Assembly: GCA_035934535.1 (NCBI GenBank)
Contig: DASYXS010000051.1
Span: 1-32,418 of the forward strand
DNA from: DASSJF01 sp035934535
Lineage (GTDB): Bacteria > Sysuimicrobiota > Sysuimicrobiia > Sysuimicrobiales > Segetimicrobiaceae
Length of the DNA stretch: 32,418 bases
Reading direction: 5' to 3'
In this document: positions 7,630 through 14,374 of the stretch, piece after piece
Numbering within the stretch: position 1 is the first letter of the stretch
Layout of the letters: every line of letters starts with the position of its first letter
Program-made: the position numbers and the translations under genes
The notes under the pieces: model-generated
Told to the model about the DNA's origin: nothing
Seen by the model: only the letters and a program-made list of their open reading frames with translations
The model's database searches: none

Positions 7630-8382
7630 ATGCAAATCGCCACATCGGTCGTGTTGATCACAGGCGCGTCGCGCGGCCTCGGCCGCGAGATCGCCCGCCT
7701 CTTCGCTCGGCGCGGCGCGCGTCTTATTCTGACGGCCCGCGGTACCGTGGCGCTCGAGGAAACCTCGGCGATGCTGCGCCGGCTCGCAGGACCCGGCGGG
7801 CGCCCGCCGGAGGTGCTTGCCGTTCCGGGCGACGTCGGTGACGCCGAACACGCGGAGCGGCTCGTGTGGCTCGGGCTCAAGCGCTTCGGACGCATCGACG
7901 TGCTCATCAACAACGCCTCGACGCTCGGCGCAAGCCCCATGCCGCGGCTCGACGCGCTCGACCCGCGGATCTTCGAAGAGACCATCCGGACCAACGTGAC
8001 GGCGCCGCTGCGTCTTATTCAACTGGTCCTTCCGCGGATGAAGGCAAGGGGCAGCGGCGTGATCATCAACGTTACCTCGGACGCCGCGGTAGAAGCCTAT
8101 CCGGGGTGGGGTGGGTACGGCACGAGCAAGGCGGCGCTCGAACAGCTTACCCGCATCCTGGCCGCCGAGCTCGACAGAACGGGCGTGCGCGCGTACCTCG
8201 TCGATCCCGGCGAGATGAACACGCGCATGCATCAGGATGCCGAGCCCGGCGTGGACCTGTCGCGTCTGCCGCCGCCGGAGGTGTCGGCGCCGGCATTTGT
8301 TCGTCTGGTCGAGGACGAACAAGCGGCGTCCGGCCGGTTTGCGGCGCAGCGAATGAACGCCGCGCCGGAGCCCGTCTCATGA
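7630..8382 (+). CDS. Short-chain dehydrogenase/reductase (classical SDR)
   Basis: A 250-residue NAD(P)-dependent oxidoreductase. It shows the cofactor motif TGASRGLG (11-18), the INNAS motif (93-97) and the catalytic set S150, Y163 and K167 (Y-x3-K, in GGYGTSKAALEQL). The C-terminal part is somewhat divergent after PGEMNTRMH, where the substrate loop lies, so the substrate is not predictable. GGAGG at 7616-7620 gives a good ribosome site for the ATG at 7630. The stop overlaps the ATG of the QueA-like gene (ATGA), which implies equimolar, coupled synthesis and suggests a shared pathway with that unusual protein. Catalytically it looks intact. Confidence 0.9.
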   Translation: MQIATSVVLITGASRGLGREIARLFARRGARLILTARGTVALEETSAMLRRLAGPGGRPPEVLAVPGDVGDAEHAERLVWLGLKRFGRIDVLINNASTLGASPMPRLDALDPRIFEETIRTNVTAPLRLIQLVLPRMKARGSGVIINVTSDAAVEAYPGWGGYGTSKAALEQLTRILAAELDRTGVRAYLVDPGEMNTRMHQDAEPGVDLSRLPPPEVSAPAFVRLVEDEQAASGRFAAQRMNAAPEPVS

Positions 8383-9431
8383 CGCCGGTGGCGGAGGTGC
8401 CGGTCCGCGCAGCGGTCGGGACGGCCTCCGGCCTGCCGGAGTTCACGCTGCCGCCCGAACTGGAAGCGCACGAGCCGCCCGAAGCGCGCGGGCTGCGGCG
8501 CGACGAGGTGCGCCTTCTCGTCACGCATCGCAACGACGGGCGGATCATTCATCGCCGGTTCGCGGACCTGCCGGACGTGCTCGCCGCGGGGGGCCTTCTC
8601 ATCGTGAACGATTCGGCGACGCTTCCGGCCGCGCTCACCGCCCACCGTGCCGGAGGAGCTGCCATCGCCCTGCATTTGTCGACGGCCTTGACCGCGTCGC
8701 TCTGGATCGTCGAGCCCCGGCAGACCCGGGCCGAAGCGGGCGAGGTCCTTACGCTGCCTGCCGGCGGCAGCGCGCGAATCCTCACGCCCTATCCCGGATC
8801 CGAACGCCTGTGGATCGCGCAGCTGCGTTTGCCTGAGCCGCCGCTCGCCTACCTCGCGCACGCCGGGCGGCCGGTCGCGTACCCCTACGTGCGCGGCGAG
8901 TGGCCGCTCGCGATGTACCAGACCGTCTACGCGCGCGAGCCGGGGTCGGCCGAGATGCCGTCGGCCGGACGGGCGTTCACGCCGGAGGTCCTGGCCCGCG
9001 CGGCGGCGCGCGGCATCGGGCTGGCGCGCATCACGCTCCACGCGGGCGTCGCGAGCTTCGAGCGGGACGAGCCGCCGATCGAAGAGTGGTACCGCGTTCC
9101 CGCCGAAACCACGGCGGCGATCGAGTCCGCGCGCGCTGCCGGCGGCCGCGTGATCGCGGTCGGCACGACCGTCGTGCGGGCGCTCGAGAGCGCGGCGAAC
9201 CGGCGGGGCCGGCCCATGCCGTCACAAGGCTGGACCGACCTCATCATCACACCGGGGCGCCGCATCCGCACGGTGGACGGCCTGCTCACCGGCTTTCACG
9301 AGCCGCGCGCCTCGCATCTCGCGATGCTGACGGCGTTCGCGGGGCGCGAGCACCTCGACCTGGCCTACCGCGCCGCGCTCGATGCCGGCTATCTCTGGCA
9401 TGAGTTTGGCGATCTACACCTGATTCTCTAG
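8379..9431 (+). CDS. Divergent QueA-like protein (SAM:tRNA ribosyltransferase-isomerase family)
   Basis: A 350-residue protein that aligns end to end with QueA, the enzyme that moves the ribosyl group of S-adenosylmethionine to preQ1 in tRNA. Recognisable blocks: LIVNDSATLPAAL (74-86), MYQTVYAREPGSAEMPSAG (179-197), ITLHAGVASF (218-227), VIAVGTTVVRALE (258-270), GWTDLIITPG (284-293), VDGLLTGFHEPR (299-310) and a terminal FGDLHLIL. However, hallmark residues differ from Bacillus QueA as I recall it: NDTRVLPARL has become NDSATLPAAL, AGLHFT is AGRAFT, LHVGLGTF is LHAGVASF and GDAMLI is GDLHLI. Loss of the Arg, His and Gly residues suggests altered chemistry or substrate. No queC, queD, queE, tgt or queG/queH is in the window. 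It is ATGA-coupled to the upstream SDR. Fold family confident, true QueA activity doubtful. Confidence 0.8.
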   Translation: MTPVAEVPVRAAVGTASGLPEFTLPPELEAHEPPEARGLRRDEVRLLVTHRNDGRIIHRRFADLPDVLAAGGLLIVNDSATLPAALTAHRAGGAAIALHLSTALTASLWIVEPRQTRAEAGEVLTLPAGGSARILTPYPGSERLWIAQLRLPEPPLAYLAHAGRPVAYPYVRGEWPLAMYQTVYAREPGSAEMPSAGRAFTPEVLARAAARGIGLARITLHAGVASFERDEPPIEEWYRVPAETTAAIESARAAGGRVIAVGTTVVRALESAANRRGRPMPSQGWTDLIITPGRRIRTVDGLLTGFHEPRASHLAMLTAFAGREHLDLAYRAALDAGYLWHEFGDLHLIL

Positions 9432-9552
9432 ACGGCCGGATTGCGGCGCCGGTCCGAGCCGCCGCGTCGGCAACCGGAAGGAAGACGGCCGGGAACTGAC
9501 AAAACGCACGTGCCGGCAGTCTGTGGGGGAACTCCCTTCCGGGGGGTGCGGT

Positions 9553-10686
9553 ATGGCCGATATCCCACGTATCTTGATCGTCGGCGGAGGCATCGCCGGC
9601 CTCACCCTTGCCGCCGCCCTCCACCAGCGTGAGTTCAAGCCCGAGCTTGTCGAGCGAAGCCCAACCTGGGACGCCATCGCGATCGGGGCCGGGATCGGCG
9701 TCCAGCCCAACGGCATGCGGATCATGCACGCGCTCGGTATGGGCGCCGCCATCGAGGAGCGAGGATGGGTCAACCCTCGCTGGTGCTTTTGCGATCAGCA
9801 GGGCGACGTGCTCTGCGAGACCGACTTGGCGGCACTGTGGGGCGCGGTCGGACGCTGGGTGGCGATCGCGCGGACGGACCTGCACGAGGTGCTGGTGGCC
9901 GGCGCCGCCAGTGTGCCCCAGCGACTCGGTGTCTCCGTCGGCTCTCTCGCGCGGCACGCGCCCGGCGTCGTCGTCGGCTTCAGCGACGGATCGTCCGGCG
10001 AGTACGATCTGGTGGTCGGCGCCGACGGCATCGGCTCGACGGTGCGCCGGCTGACGGTGAGCGCCGCCAGGCCCGCCGACCTGGGCGCCATGAACTGGCG
10101 CGGTATTGCGCCGGTCCGGCCCCGCGGTTTGACGGCGCTGCAATTCCTGCTCGGCGATGCGTGCTTTTTCGGCCTGACTCCGGTGAGCGAAGGGCGTACA
10201 TACGGCTTCGGTTATGTCATGCAGCCGCGGGTCCACGATCCGGTGGAGGGCCGGCTTGCCCGGCTTCGCGGCCGCTTTGCGGCGTTTGGTCCCCTCGTTC
10301 AGGAGTATCTCGGCGCGTTCGATCGAGACGAGCAGGTCCACTGCTCGGCGATGGAGTGGGTGGACGTCGACGAGTGGTATGCAGATCGGGTGGTGCTTAT
10401 CGGCGATGCCGCGCATGCCAGTTCACCGCTCATGGGCCAGGGTGGTTGCATGGCGATGGAGGACGCCGTCGTGCTCGCCGAGGTGCTGCGTTCGGCGTCC
10501 ACGATAGAGCAGGCGCTGGCGGCGTACGTCGACCGCCGCCGGCCGAGGGTCAAGTGGGTCCAGCAGCAGAGCATGGCGACGGCGGAGGCCCTGCGCACGC
10601 CGCCCGCGGTTCGGAACCCGGCGCTGCGCGAGCGGGGAAATGAGATGCTGCGGTCTAGGTTCGGACCGCTGCTCGCGCCTCCATAA
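9553..10686 (+). CDS. FAD-dependent monooxygenase (salicylate hydroxylase-like)
   Basis: A 377-residue class A flavoprotein monooxygenase. The Rossmann motif GGGIAG sits at 11-16, the NADPH/FAD-binding DG motif at 158-159 (VVGADGIGS), and the ribose-binding GDAAHASSPLMGQGG at 284-298. Such enzymes hydroxylate aromatic or related ring compounds using NAD(P)H and oxygen in the cytoplasm. ATG 9553 is preferred to the in-frame GTG 9523 because a G-rich ribosome site (about 9541-9547) precedes it and the Rossmann fold starts nine residues in. It lies 121 bases after the QueA-like gene on the same strand; the gap shows a ten-base direct repeat (AGACGGCCGG at 9430 and 9483) but no clear promoter. 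The substrate is unknown. It converges with the aldolase operon. Confidence 0.9.
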   Translation: MADIPRILIVGGGIAGLTLAAALHQREFKPELVERSPTWDAIAIGAGIGVQPNGMRIMHALGMGAAIEERGWVNPRWCFCDQQGDVLCETDLAALWGAVGRWVAIARTDLHEVLVAGAASVPQRLGVSVGSLARHAPGVVVGFSDGSSGEYDLVVGADGIGSTVRRLTVSAARPADLGAMNWRGIAPVRPRGLTALQFLLGDACFFGLTPVSEGRTYGFGYVMQPRVHDPVEGRLARLRGRFAAFGPLVQEYLGAFDRDEQVHCSAMEWVDVDEWYADRVVLIGDAAHASSPLMGQGGCMAMEDAVVLAEVLRSASTIEQALAAYVDRRRPRVKWVQQQSMATAEALRTPPAVRNPALRERGNEMLRSRFGPLLAPP

Positions 10687-10736
10687 CCCGCCGGGATGCC
10701 GCGACCCGGCCCGCGGAAGCGGCCGCCGATCGCGCG

Positions 10737-11399
10737 CTACCGCGATCCATGCTCGGCCATGTGCGCGCGCTCCCACTCGAAGGCGCCGTGCGGGAGCGGC
10801 TTTTCGCCTCCCAAGAGGCGGGCCCCGATGACCGCCTCCGCGCCCTCTTCCATAATCACGATCAGACGGGCGGTGCTCACGGGATCGTCCTTGAAGGCCA
10901 GCAACCCGTGGTTGCCGAGCAGCACGGCCGGGGAATCGGGATGGCCGCGCATCTGGTCGACGATGTTGGAGACCGACTCCTTCGAGCCGCGGGGCGCCCA
11001 CGGCGCCACTGGCACCTCGCCGGCGAATCCGAACCGCAGCATCGCCTCGTAGGCGTTCGGCAGCGGCTTGTTGGCGAGGGCAAAGCTCGTCACCGCGGGC
11101 GAGTGCGTGTGAATCACCGACCCCACCGCATCCCGGGTCCGGTAGACGCCGGTGTGCATGCCGACGATCTCCGCGGCCACCGGGTCGAGACGGCCCTCGA
11201 GGACCTTGCCCCCGAACGTGACGACGGCGAAATCGTCCGGGCTCAGGCTGCGCATCGTTCCGACGGCGGTGATGACGAGCCGGTCCGCGTCGACCCGCGC
11301 CGACATGTTGCCGTGCCCGCTGTGCGACATTACGCCGGCTTCGAAGAGCGCCTTTGCGGCTTTAATCAGTTGGAGCTTGACCTGATCAACGCTGGGCAT
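10737..11399 (-). CDS. Class II aldolase/adducin family protein (fuculose- or ribulose-phosphate type)
   Basis: A 220-residue metal-dependent aldolase or epimerase. Visible are GHGNMSAR (28-35), the catalytic-position E77 (VAAEIVGMH), the Zn ligands H97 and H99 (IHTHSPAV) and H164 (GNHGLLAF). The family cleaves or epimerises sugar phosphates such as L-fuculose-1-phosphate and L-ribulose-5-phosphate, and some members are decarboxylases. The start is fixed by a perfect AGGAGG at 11408-11413, eight bases upstream of the ATG at 11399. The reading frame stays open far upstream, but that part is not protein-like. It follows the membrane protein gene by 23 bases on the minus strand and the two are probably an operon. 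Specific substrate unknown. Confidence 0.88.
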   Translation of the reverse strand: MPSVDQVKLQLIKAAKALFEAGVMSHSGHGNMSARVDADRLVITAVGTMRSLSPDDFAVVTFGGKVLEGRLDPVAAEIVGMHTGVYRTRDAVGSVIHTHSPAVTSFALANKPLPNAYEAMLRFGFAGEVPVAPWAPRGSKESVSNIVDQMRGHPDSPAVLLGNHGLLAFKDDPVSTARLIVIMEEGAEAVIGARLLGGEKPLPHGAFEWERAHMAEHGSR

Positions 11400-11422
11400 C
11401 GCGATTTCCTCCTGTCGCGTCG

Positions 11423-11944
11423 CTATGAGTCGCTTGCTTTGGGCGATTCGGCGAGTGCTACGCCCAGTGCGATGACATAAGCGGCCACGGTGGTGAAGAG
11501 CAGCGCCGTGAGCGACGCCGCGTACGGCCCGATACCGGTTGCCGTCGCGACCCCGGCCGCGACCGCGATCAGATAAATCGCGATCGCGAATTGCAAGAGG
11601 GCGAGAACCTGCACGTAGCGGGGCAACGGTGCGCCGGACGTCGCCGCGCGCCGCCGGCCGGGCAGCGTGGCGACAAATATCAGGATCGGGATGGCGACGA
11701 CGATGCTGGACGCGCGCCAAACCGTCTGCGCGGTGATTCCGTAGAGGGAGAGCACCGACGGCAGCAGCGAGCCGCCGGTCACAATCAGCCCCGGCTGAAT
11801 GAACGAGAGCACGAAATAGCCTTCGTACCTCGTCAACGCGTCGCCCCGTGCCTGCCGGAAGATGACGAGCAGCGCGGAGAAGCCGATCAACGTAATGGAA
11901 ACGGCGGCCAGCGCGTAGAGGTAGGTCGATCCGGATGGCTCCAT
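11423..11944 (-). CDS. Small multi-pass membrane protein, function unknown
   Basis: A 173-residue protein with about five hydrophobic segments: residues about 8-28 (YLYALAAVSITLIGFSALLV), 45-65, 75-93, 108-130 and 140-165. I recognise no catalytic or binding motif. A GGAGGGA ribosome site precedes the ATG by two bases or so less than usual spacing, in a run reading GGAGGGACG before the start. It is the first gene of a minus-strand pair with the class II aldolase and is divergent from the T-box operon. It could be a small integral membrane protein of the DUF type common in bacteria; no transport role can be assigned. Confidence 0.7.
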   Translation of the reverse strand: MEPSGSTYLYALAAVSITLIGFSALLVIFRQARGDALTRYEGYFVLSFIQPGLIVTGGSLLPSVLSLYGITAQTVWRASSIVVAIPILIFVATLPGRRRAATSGAPLPRYVQVLALLQFAIAIYLIAVAAGVATATGIGPYAASLTALLFTTVAAYVIALGVALAESPKASDS

Positions 11945-12075
11945 CGTCCCTCCGCTCTGTGAGCCGGGCAGTCGTTTCGTGACGCCGCCGCGCTTGCCCT
12001 CCGGCCCTCATGCTTGTTCCACCTGTGTTAGGGGGTGACAAAATCACTGAGCTATTACAAGCTGCCCGCCGCGTA

Positions 12076-12106
12076 TTGACACTTGGTGCGTAATACGTGC
12101 TATGAT
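12076..12106 (+). promoter_or_regulatory. Promoter of the T-box aromatic operon
   Basis: A perfect -35 TTGACA (12076-12081) and a near-consensus -10 TATGAT (12101-12106), spaced 19 bases apart, sit in an AT-rich dip just before the T-box leader. The spacing is slightly long, but the position fits a transcript starting near 12113, immediately before T-box stem I. This is the best sigma-70-type promoter in the window. Confidence 0.72.
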
Positions 12107-12112
12107 ATGCGT

Positions 12113-12420
12113 TACTAAACCTGATGACCGGGGCGAGTAGGCCGGGTGATCCGCTCGGAGAGACCCGCGCAGCACGCGGTGAGAGCGCGGGACGGAGGCC
12201 CGGACCGAATGGACCCGTGAGGGGCGGCACGAAAGGCGGCGGAGTCCGCTGAGTAGTCGCCGCCGGCGCCCTCCACCGTAATCCGGAGGCCGGGATCGAG
12301 CCGCGCCCGCACGCAGGCGGCTCCGTCTCGCCGAGGGCCCCGGCCCAAGCCGGGGAAGTGGGGTGGTACCGCGGGGGTTCATTGAGCCTCCCGTCCCGAG
12401 GGACGGGAGGCTTGTGTATT
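12113..12420 (+). promoter_or_regulatory. T-box leader RNA with tryptophan specifier (UGG)
   Basis: The leader has the T-box parts in order. Stem I: proximal helix CGGG (12129-12132)/CCCG (12214-12217), then a specifier loop with AGTA (12136-12139) on the 5' side and GAATGGA (12207-12213) on the 3' side, closed by GGCCGGG (12140-12146)/CCCGGACC (12199-12206). The codon TGG at 12210-12212 followed by A is the specifier for tRNA-Trp. Distally, AGAGA (12159-12163) precedes the hairpin CCCGCGC/GCGCGGG (12164-12191) whose loop holds GGTG (GNUG motif). The T-box bulge sequence GGGTGGTACCGCG is at 12361-12373, and an intrinsic terminator follows. Uncharged tRNA-Trp should stabilise the antiterminator and switch on aroF through trpA; charged tRNA should cause termination. 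Confidence 0.92.
12386..12420 (+). terminator. Regulated intrinsic terminator of the T-box
   Basis: GCCTCCCGTCC (12386-12396), loop CGAG and GGACGGGAGGC (12401-12411) form a perfect 11-pair stem followed by TTGTGTATTT. The left arm contains CGTCCC, the part that in T-boxes pairs with the conserved GGGTGG region to make the competing antiterminator. It lies just before the aroF ribosome site. Confidence 0.88.
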
Positions 12421-12442
12421 TATCGGCAAGGAGGCGGGGGCG

Positions 12443-13465
12443 ATGATTGTGGTCATGCAGCCGGGACACACCCGAGCCGAGCGCGACTCTGTGGCGCGGC
12501 ACATCGAAGAGGCCGGCCTCCGCACGAACATCATGGAGGGGGTGGAGCGCACGGTCATCGGCGTGATCGGCGACAGCCACACGAAGGAGCTGCTGCGCGA
12601 GAGCCTGGAGACGCTGCCGGGCGTCGAGAGCGTCGTCCGGATTCTGCAGCCGTACAAGCTCGTGAACCGCGAGTTCCACGGCGGCAAGGACTCGATCGTC
12701 TGGGTCCGCGATGTGGCGATCGGGGGCGGACGCGTCGTCGTGATGGCCGGCCCCTGCACGGTCGAGACGCGCGAGCAGACTATGCAGACGGCGCGCGCGG
12801 TCAAATCGGCCGGCGCGCAAATCCTGCGCGGCGGCGCCTTCAAGCCGCGCACGTCTCCGTACTCCTTCCAGGGCCTCGAAGAGGACGGCCTCAAGATCCT
12901 GGCCGAGGCGCGCGCGGAGACCGGCATGCCGCTCGTCACGGAGGCCATGGACAGCCATCAGCTCGAGCTCGTGCTCGAGTACGCCGACATGGTCCAGATC
13001 GGCGCTCGCAACATGCAGAACTACCCGCTGCTGCGGGAGGCGGGCCGCTCCGGCCGACCGGTGCTCCTCAAGCGGGGGCCGAGCGCGACGATCGAAGAGC
13101 TGCTGCTTGCGGCCGAGTACATCATGGCCGAGGACAACCCTAACGTCGTGCTGTGCGAGCGCGGGATCCGCACCTTCGAGAACTACACGCGCTACACGCT
13201 CGACATCACCGCCGTCCCGGTCCTGAAGAGCCTGAGTCACCTTCCGGTGATCGTCGATCCCTGCCACGGCCCGGGCAAGTCGCGGCTCGTCATTCCGATG
13301 GCCCGCGCGGGCGTGGCCGCCGGGGCCGACGGCCTGCTGGTAGAGGTGCACCCGGAGCCGGATCACGCGCTCTGCGACGGACCGCATCTGCTCACGCCGG
13401 CCGCCTTCGCGACGCTGATGCAGGACCTCGACGGCATCGCGCTCGCGGTCGGACGGCGGGTGTAG
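12443..13465 (+). CDS. aroF: 3-deoxy-7-phosphoheptulonate synthase (DAHP synthase, type I beta, with N-terminal regulatory domain)
   Basis: A 340-residue enzyme that condenses phosphoenolpyruvate and erythrose-4-phosphate, the entry to the shikimate pathway. Residues 1-70 form a ferredoxin-like/ACT-type regulatory domain (MIVVMQPG at the start), followed by the TIM barrel: VMAGPCTVE, ILRGGAFKPRTSPYSFQGL, LVTEAMD, QIGARNMQN, LLKRGPS, ERGIRTFE, VIVDPCHGPGK and the metal-site VEVHPEPD. This is the Bacillus/Thermotoga-type architecture, in which the N-terminal domain confers allosteric inhibition. AAGGAGG at 12428-12434 sets the ATG at 12443. It is the first gene under the Trp T-box, so entry of carbon to all aromatic compounds is tied to tRNA-Trp charging. 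Confidence 0.96.
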   Translation: MIVVMQPGHTRAERDSVARHIEEAGLRTNIMEGVERTVIGVIGDSHTKELLRESLETLPGVESVVRILQPYKLVNREFHGGKDSIVWVRDVAIGGGRVVVMAGPCTVETREQTMQTARAVKSAGAQILRGGAFKPRTSPYSFQGLEEDGLKILAEARAETGMPLVTEAMDSHQLELVLEYADMVQIGARNMQNYPLLREAGRSGRPVLLKRGPSATIEELLLAAEYIMAEDNPNVVLCERGIRTFENYTRYTLDITAVPVLKSLSHLPVIVDPCHGPGKSRLVIPMARAGVAAGADGLLVEVHPEPDHALCDGPHLLTPAAFATLMQDLDGIALAVGRRV

Positions 13466-13474
13466 GGAGCGGCG

Positions 13475-14374
13475 ATGGCGTCGTTCACCCGCGCGGCCGT
13501 CATCGGCGTGGGCCTCATCGGAGGCTCGCTCGGGATGGCCATGCGCAACCGGCGCATCGCGCGTGAGGTGATCGGCGTCGCGCGCGTGCCGGAGACGATC
13601 GGCGCGGCCCGGGCGCGCGGCGCGATCGATCGCGGCACGACCGATCCCGTCGACGGCGTGGCCGGCGCCGATCTCGTGGTGCTCGCGACGCCGCCGGAGC
13701 TCGTCGTGCCGATGGCGCTGCAGGTAGTGCCGTACCTCAGCGCCGGCGCCATCGTCACCGACGTGGCGAGCGTCAAGGGCGGAATCGTCCGGGAGATCGA
13801 ATCGGCGCTCGATCCCGGCCGGGGCGCCGCCTTCGTGGGCGGCCACCCGATGGCCGGCAACGAGGGACGCGGCGTCGAGGCCGCGTCCGACGAGTTGTTC
13901 GAAGGCTCGGTGTATCTGATTACCCCGACACCGCGCACCGACCCGGCGGCCGCGGACCGCATCGCGACGCTGGCGCGCGCGCTCGGCGCCCGGCCGATGA
14001 TCATGGATCCGGACGCGCACGACCGCGCCGTCGCCCGGGTCAGCCACCTGCCGTATGTCGTCGCGGCGGCGCTGATGGGCGCGGCCGAGGGGGAAACCGC
14101 CGCCGCGGGGCCTTCGTTCCTCGGCGCGACGCGCGTCGCGGGCAGCCCCGTGTCGATGTGGGCGCAGATCTGCCGGTTCAACCGGCGGGAGATCGCCGAC
14201 GCGCTGCGGGCCTTCCGGGGCCGGTTGGACCGGCTCGAGCAGGCGCTTGCGGACGGCGCCGACCTCGAGGCGCTGCTCGAGGAGGCCCGGGCGGCGCGGC
14301 TCAAACTGTCGCCGCAGAGCGAGTCCGGGCTCCCCGTGTCCCGCCCGGCCGGGTCGCGAGGCGACCGCCCGTGA
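13475..14374 (+). CDS. tyrA: Prephenate dehydrogenase
   Basis: A 299-residue NAD(P)-dependent enzyme converting prephenate to 4-hydroxyphenylpyruvate, the tyrosine branch. The Rossmann motif GVGLIGGSLG is at residues 11-20, followed by VTDVASVKG, the catalytic GGHPMAGNE near residue 127 and DAHDRAVARVSHLPY. The helical dimerisation domain follows, then a roughly 20-residue Ser/Pro/Arg-rich tail (from LSPQSES) not needed for catalysis. No ACT domain or chorismate mutase fusion is present. It starts nine bases after aroF and overlaps trpE (GTGA). Its position inside a Trp-specific T-box operon is notable because tyrosine synthesis then depends on tRNA-Trp charging unless another promoter or paralogue exists. 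Confidence 0.93.
   Translation: MASFTRAAVIGVGLIGGSLGMAMRNRRIAREVIGVARVPETIGAARARGAIDRGTTDPVDGVAGADLVVLATPPELVVPMALQVVPYLSAGAIVTDVASVKGGIVREIESALDPGRGAAFVGGHPMAGNEGRGVEAASDELFEGSVYLITPTPRTDPAAADRIATLARALGARPMIMDPDAHDRAVARVSHLPYVVAAALMGAAEGETAAAGPSFLGATRVAGSPVSMWAQICRFNRREIADALRAFRGRLDRLEQALADGADLEALLEEARAARLKLSPQSESGLPVSRPAGSRGDRP

Noticed and set aside
9430..9492. Ten-base direct repeat AGACGGCCGG before the FAD monooxygenase
   Set aside because: Short, GC-rich and easily met by chance; no flanking mobile-element gene.
12035..12047. GTGA-N5-TCAC dyad before the T-box promoter, resembling a CRP/FNR site
   Set aside because: Arms are only four bases and the spacer is one base short of the usual N6; chance occurrence is likely.
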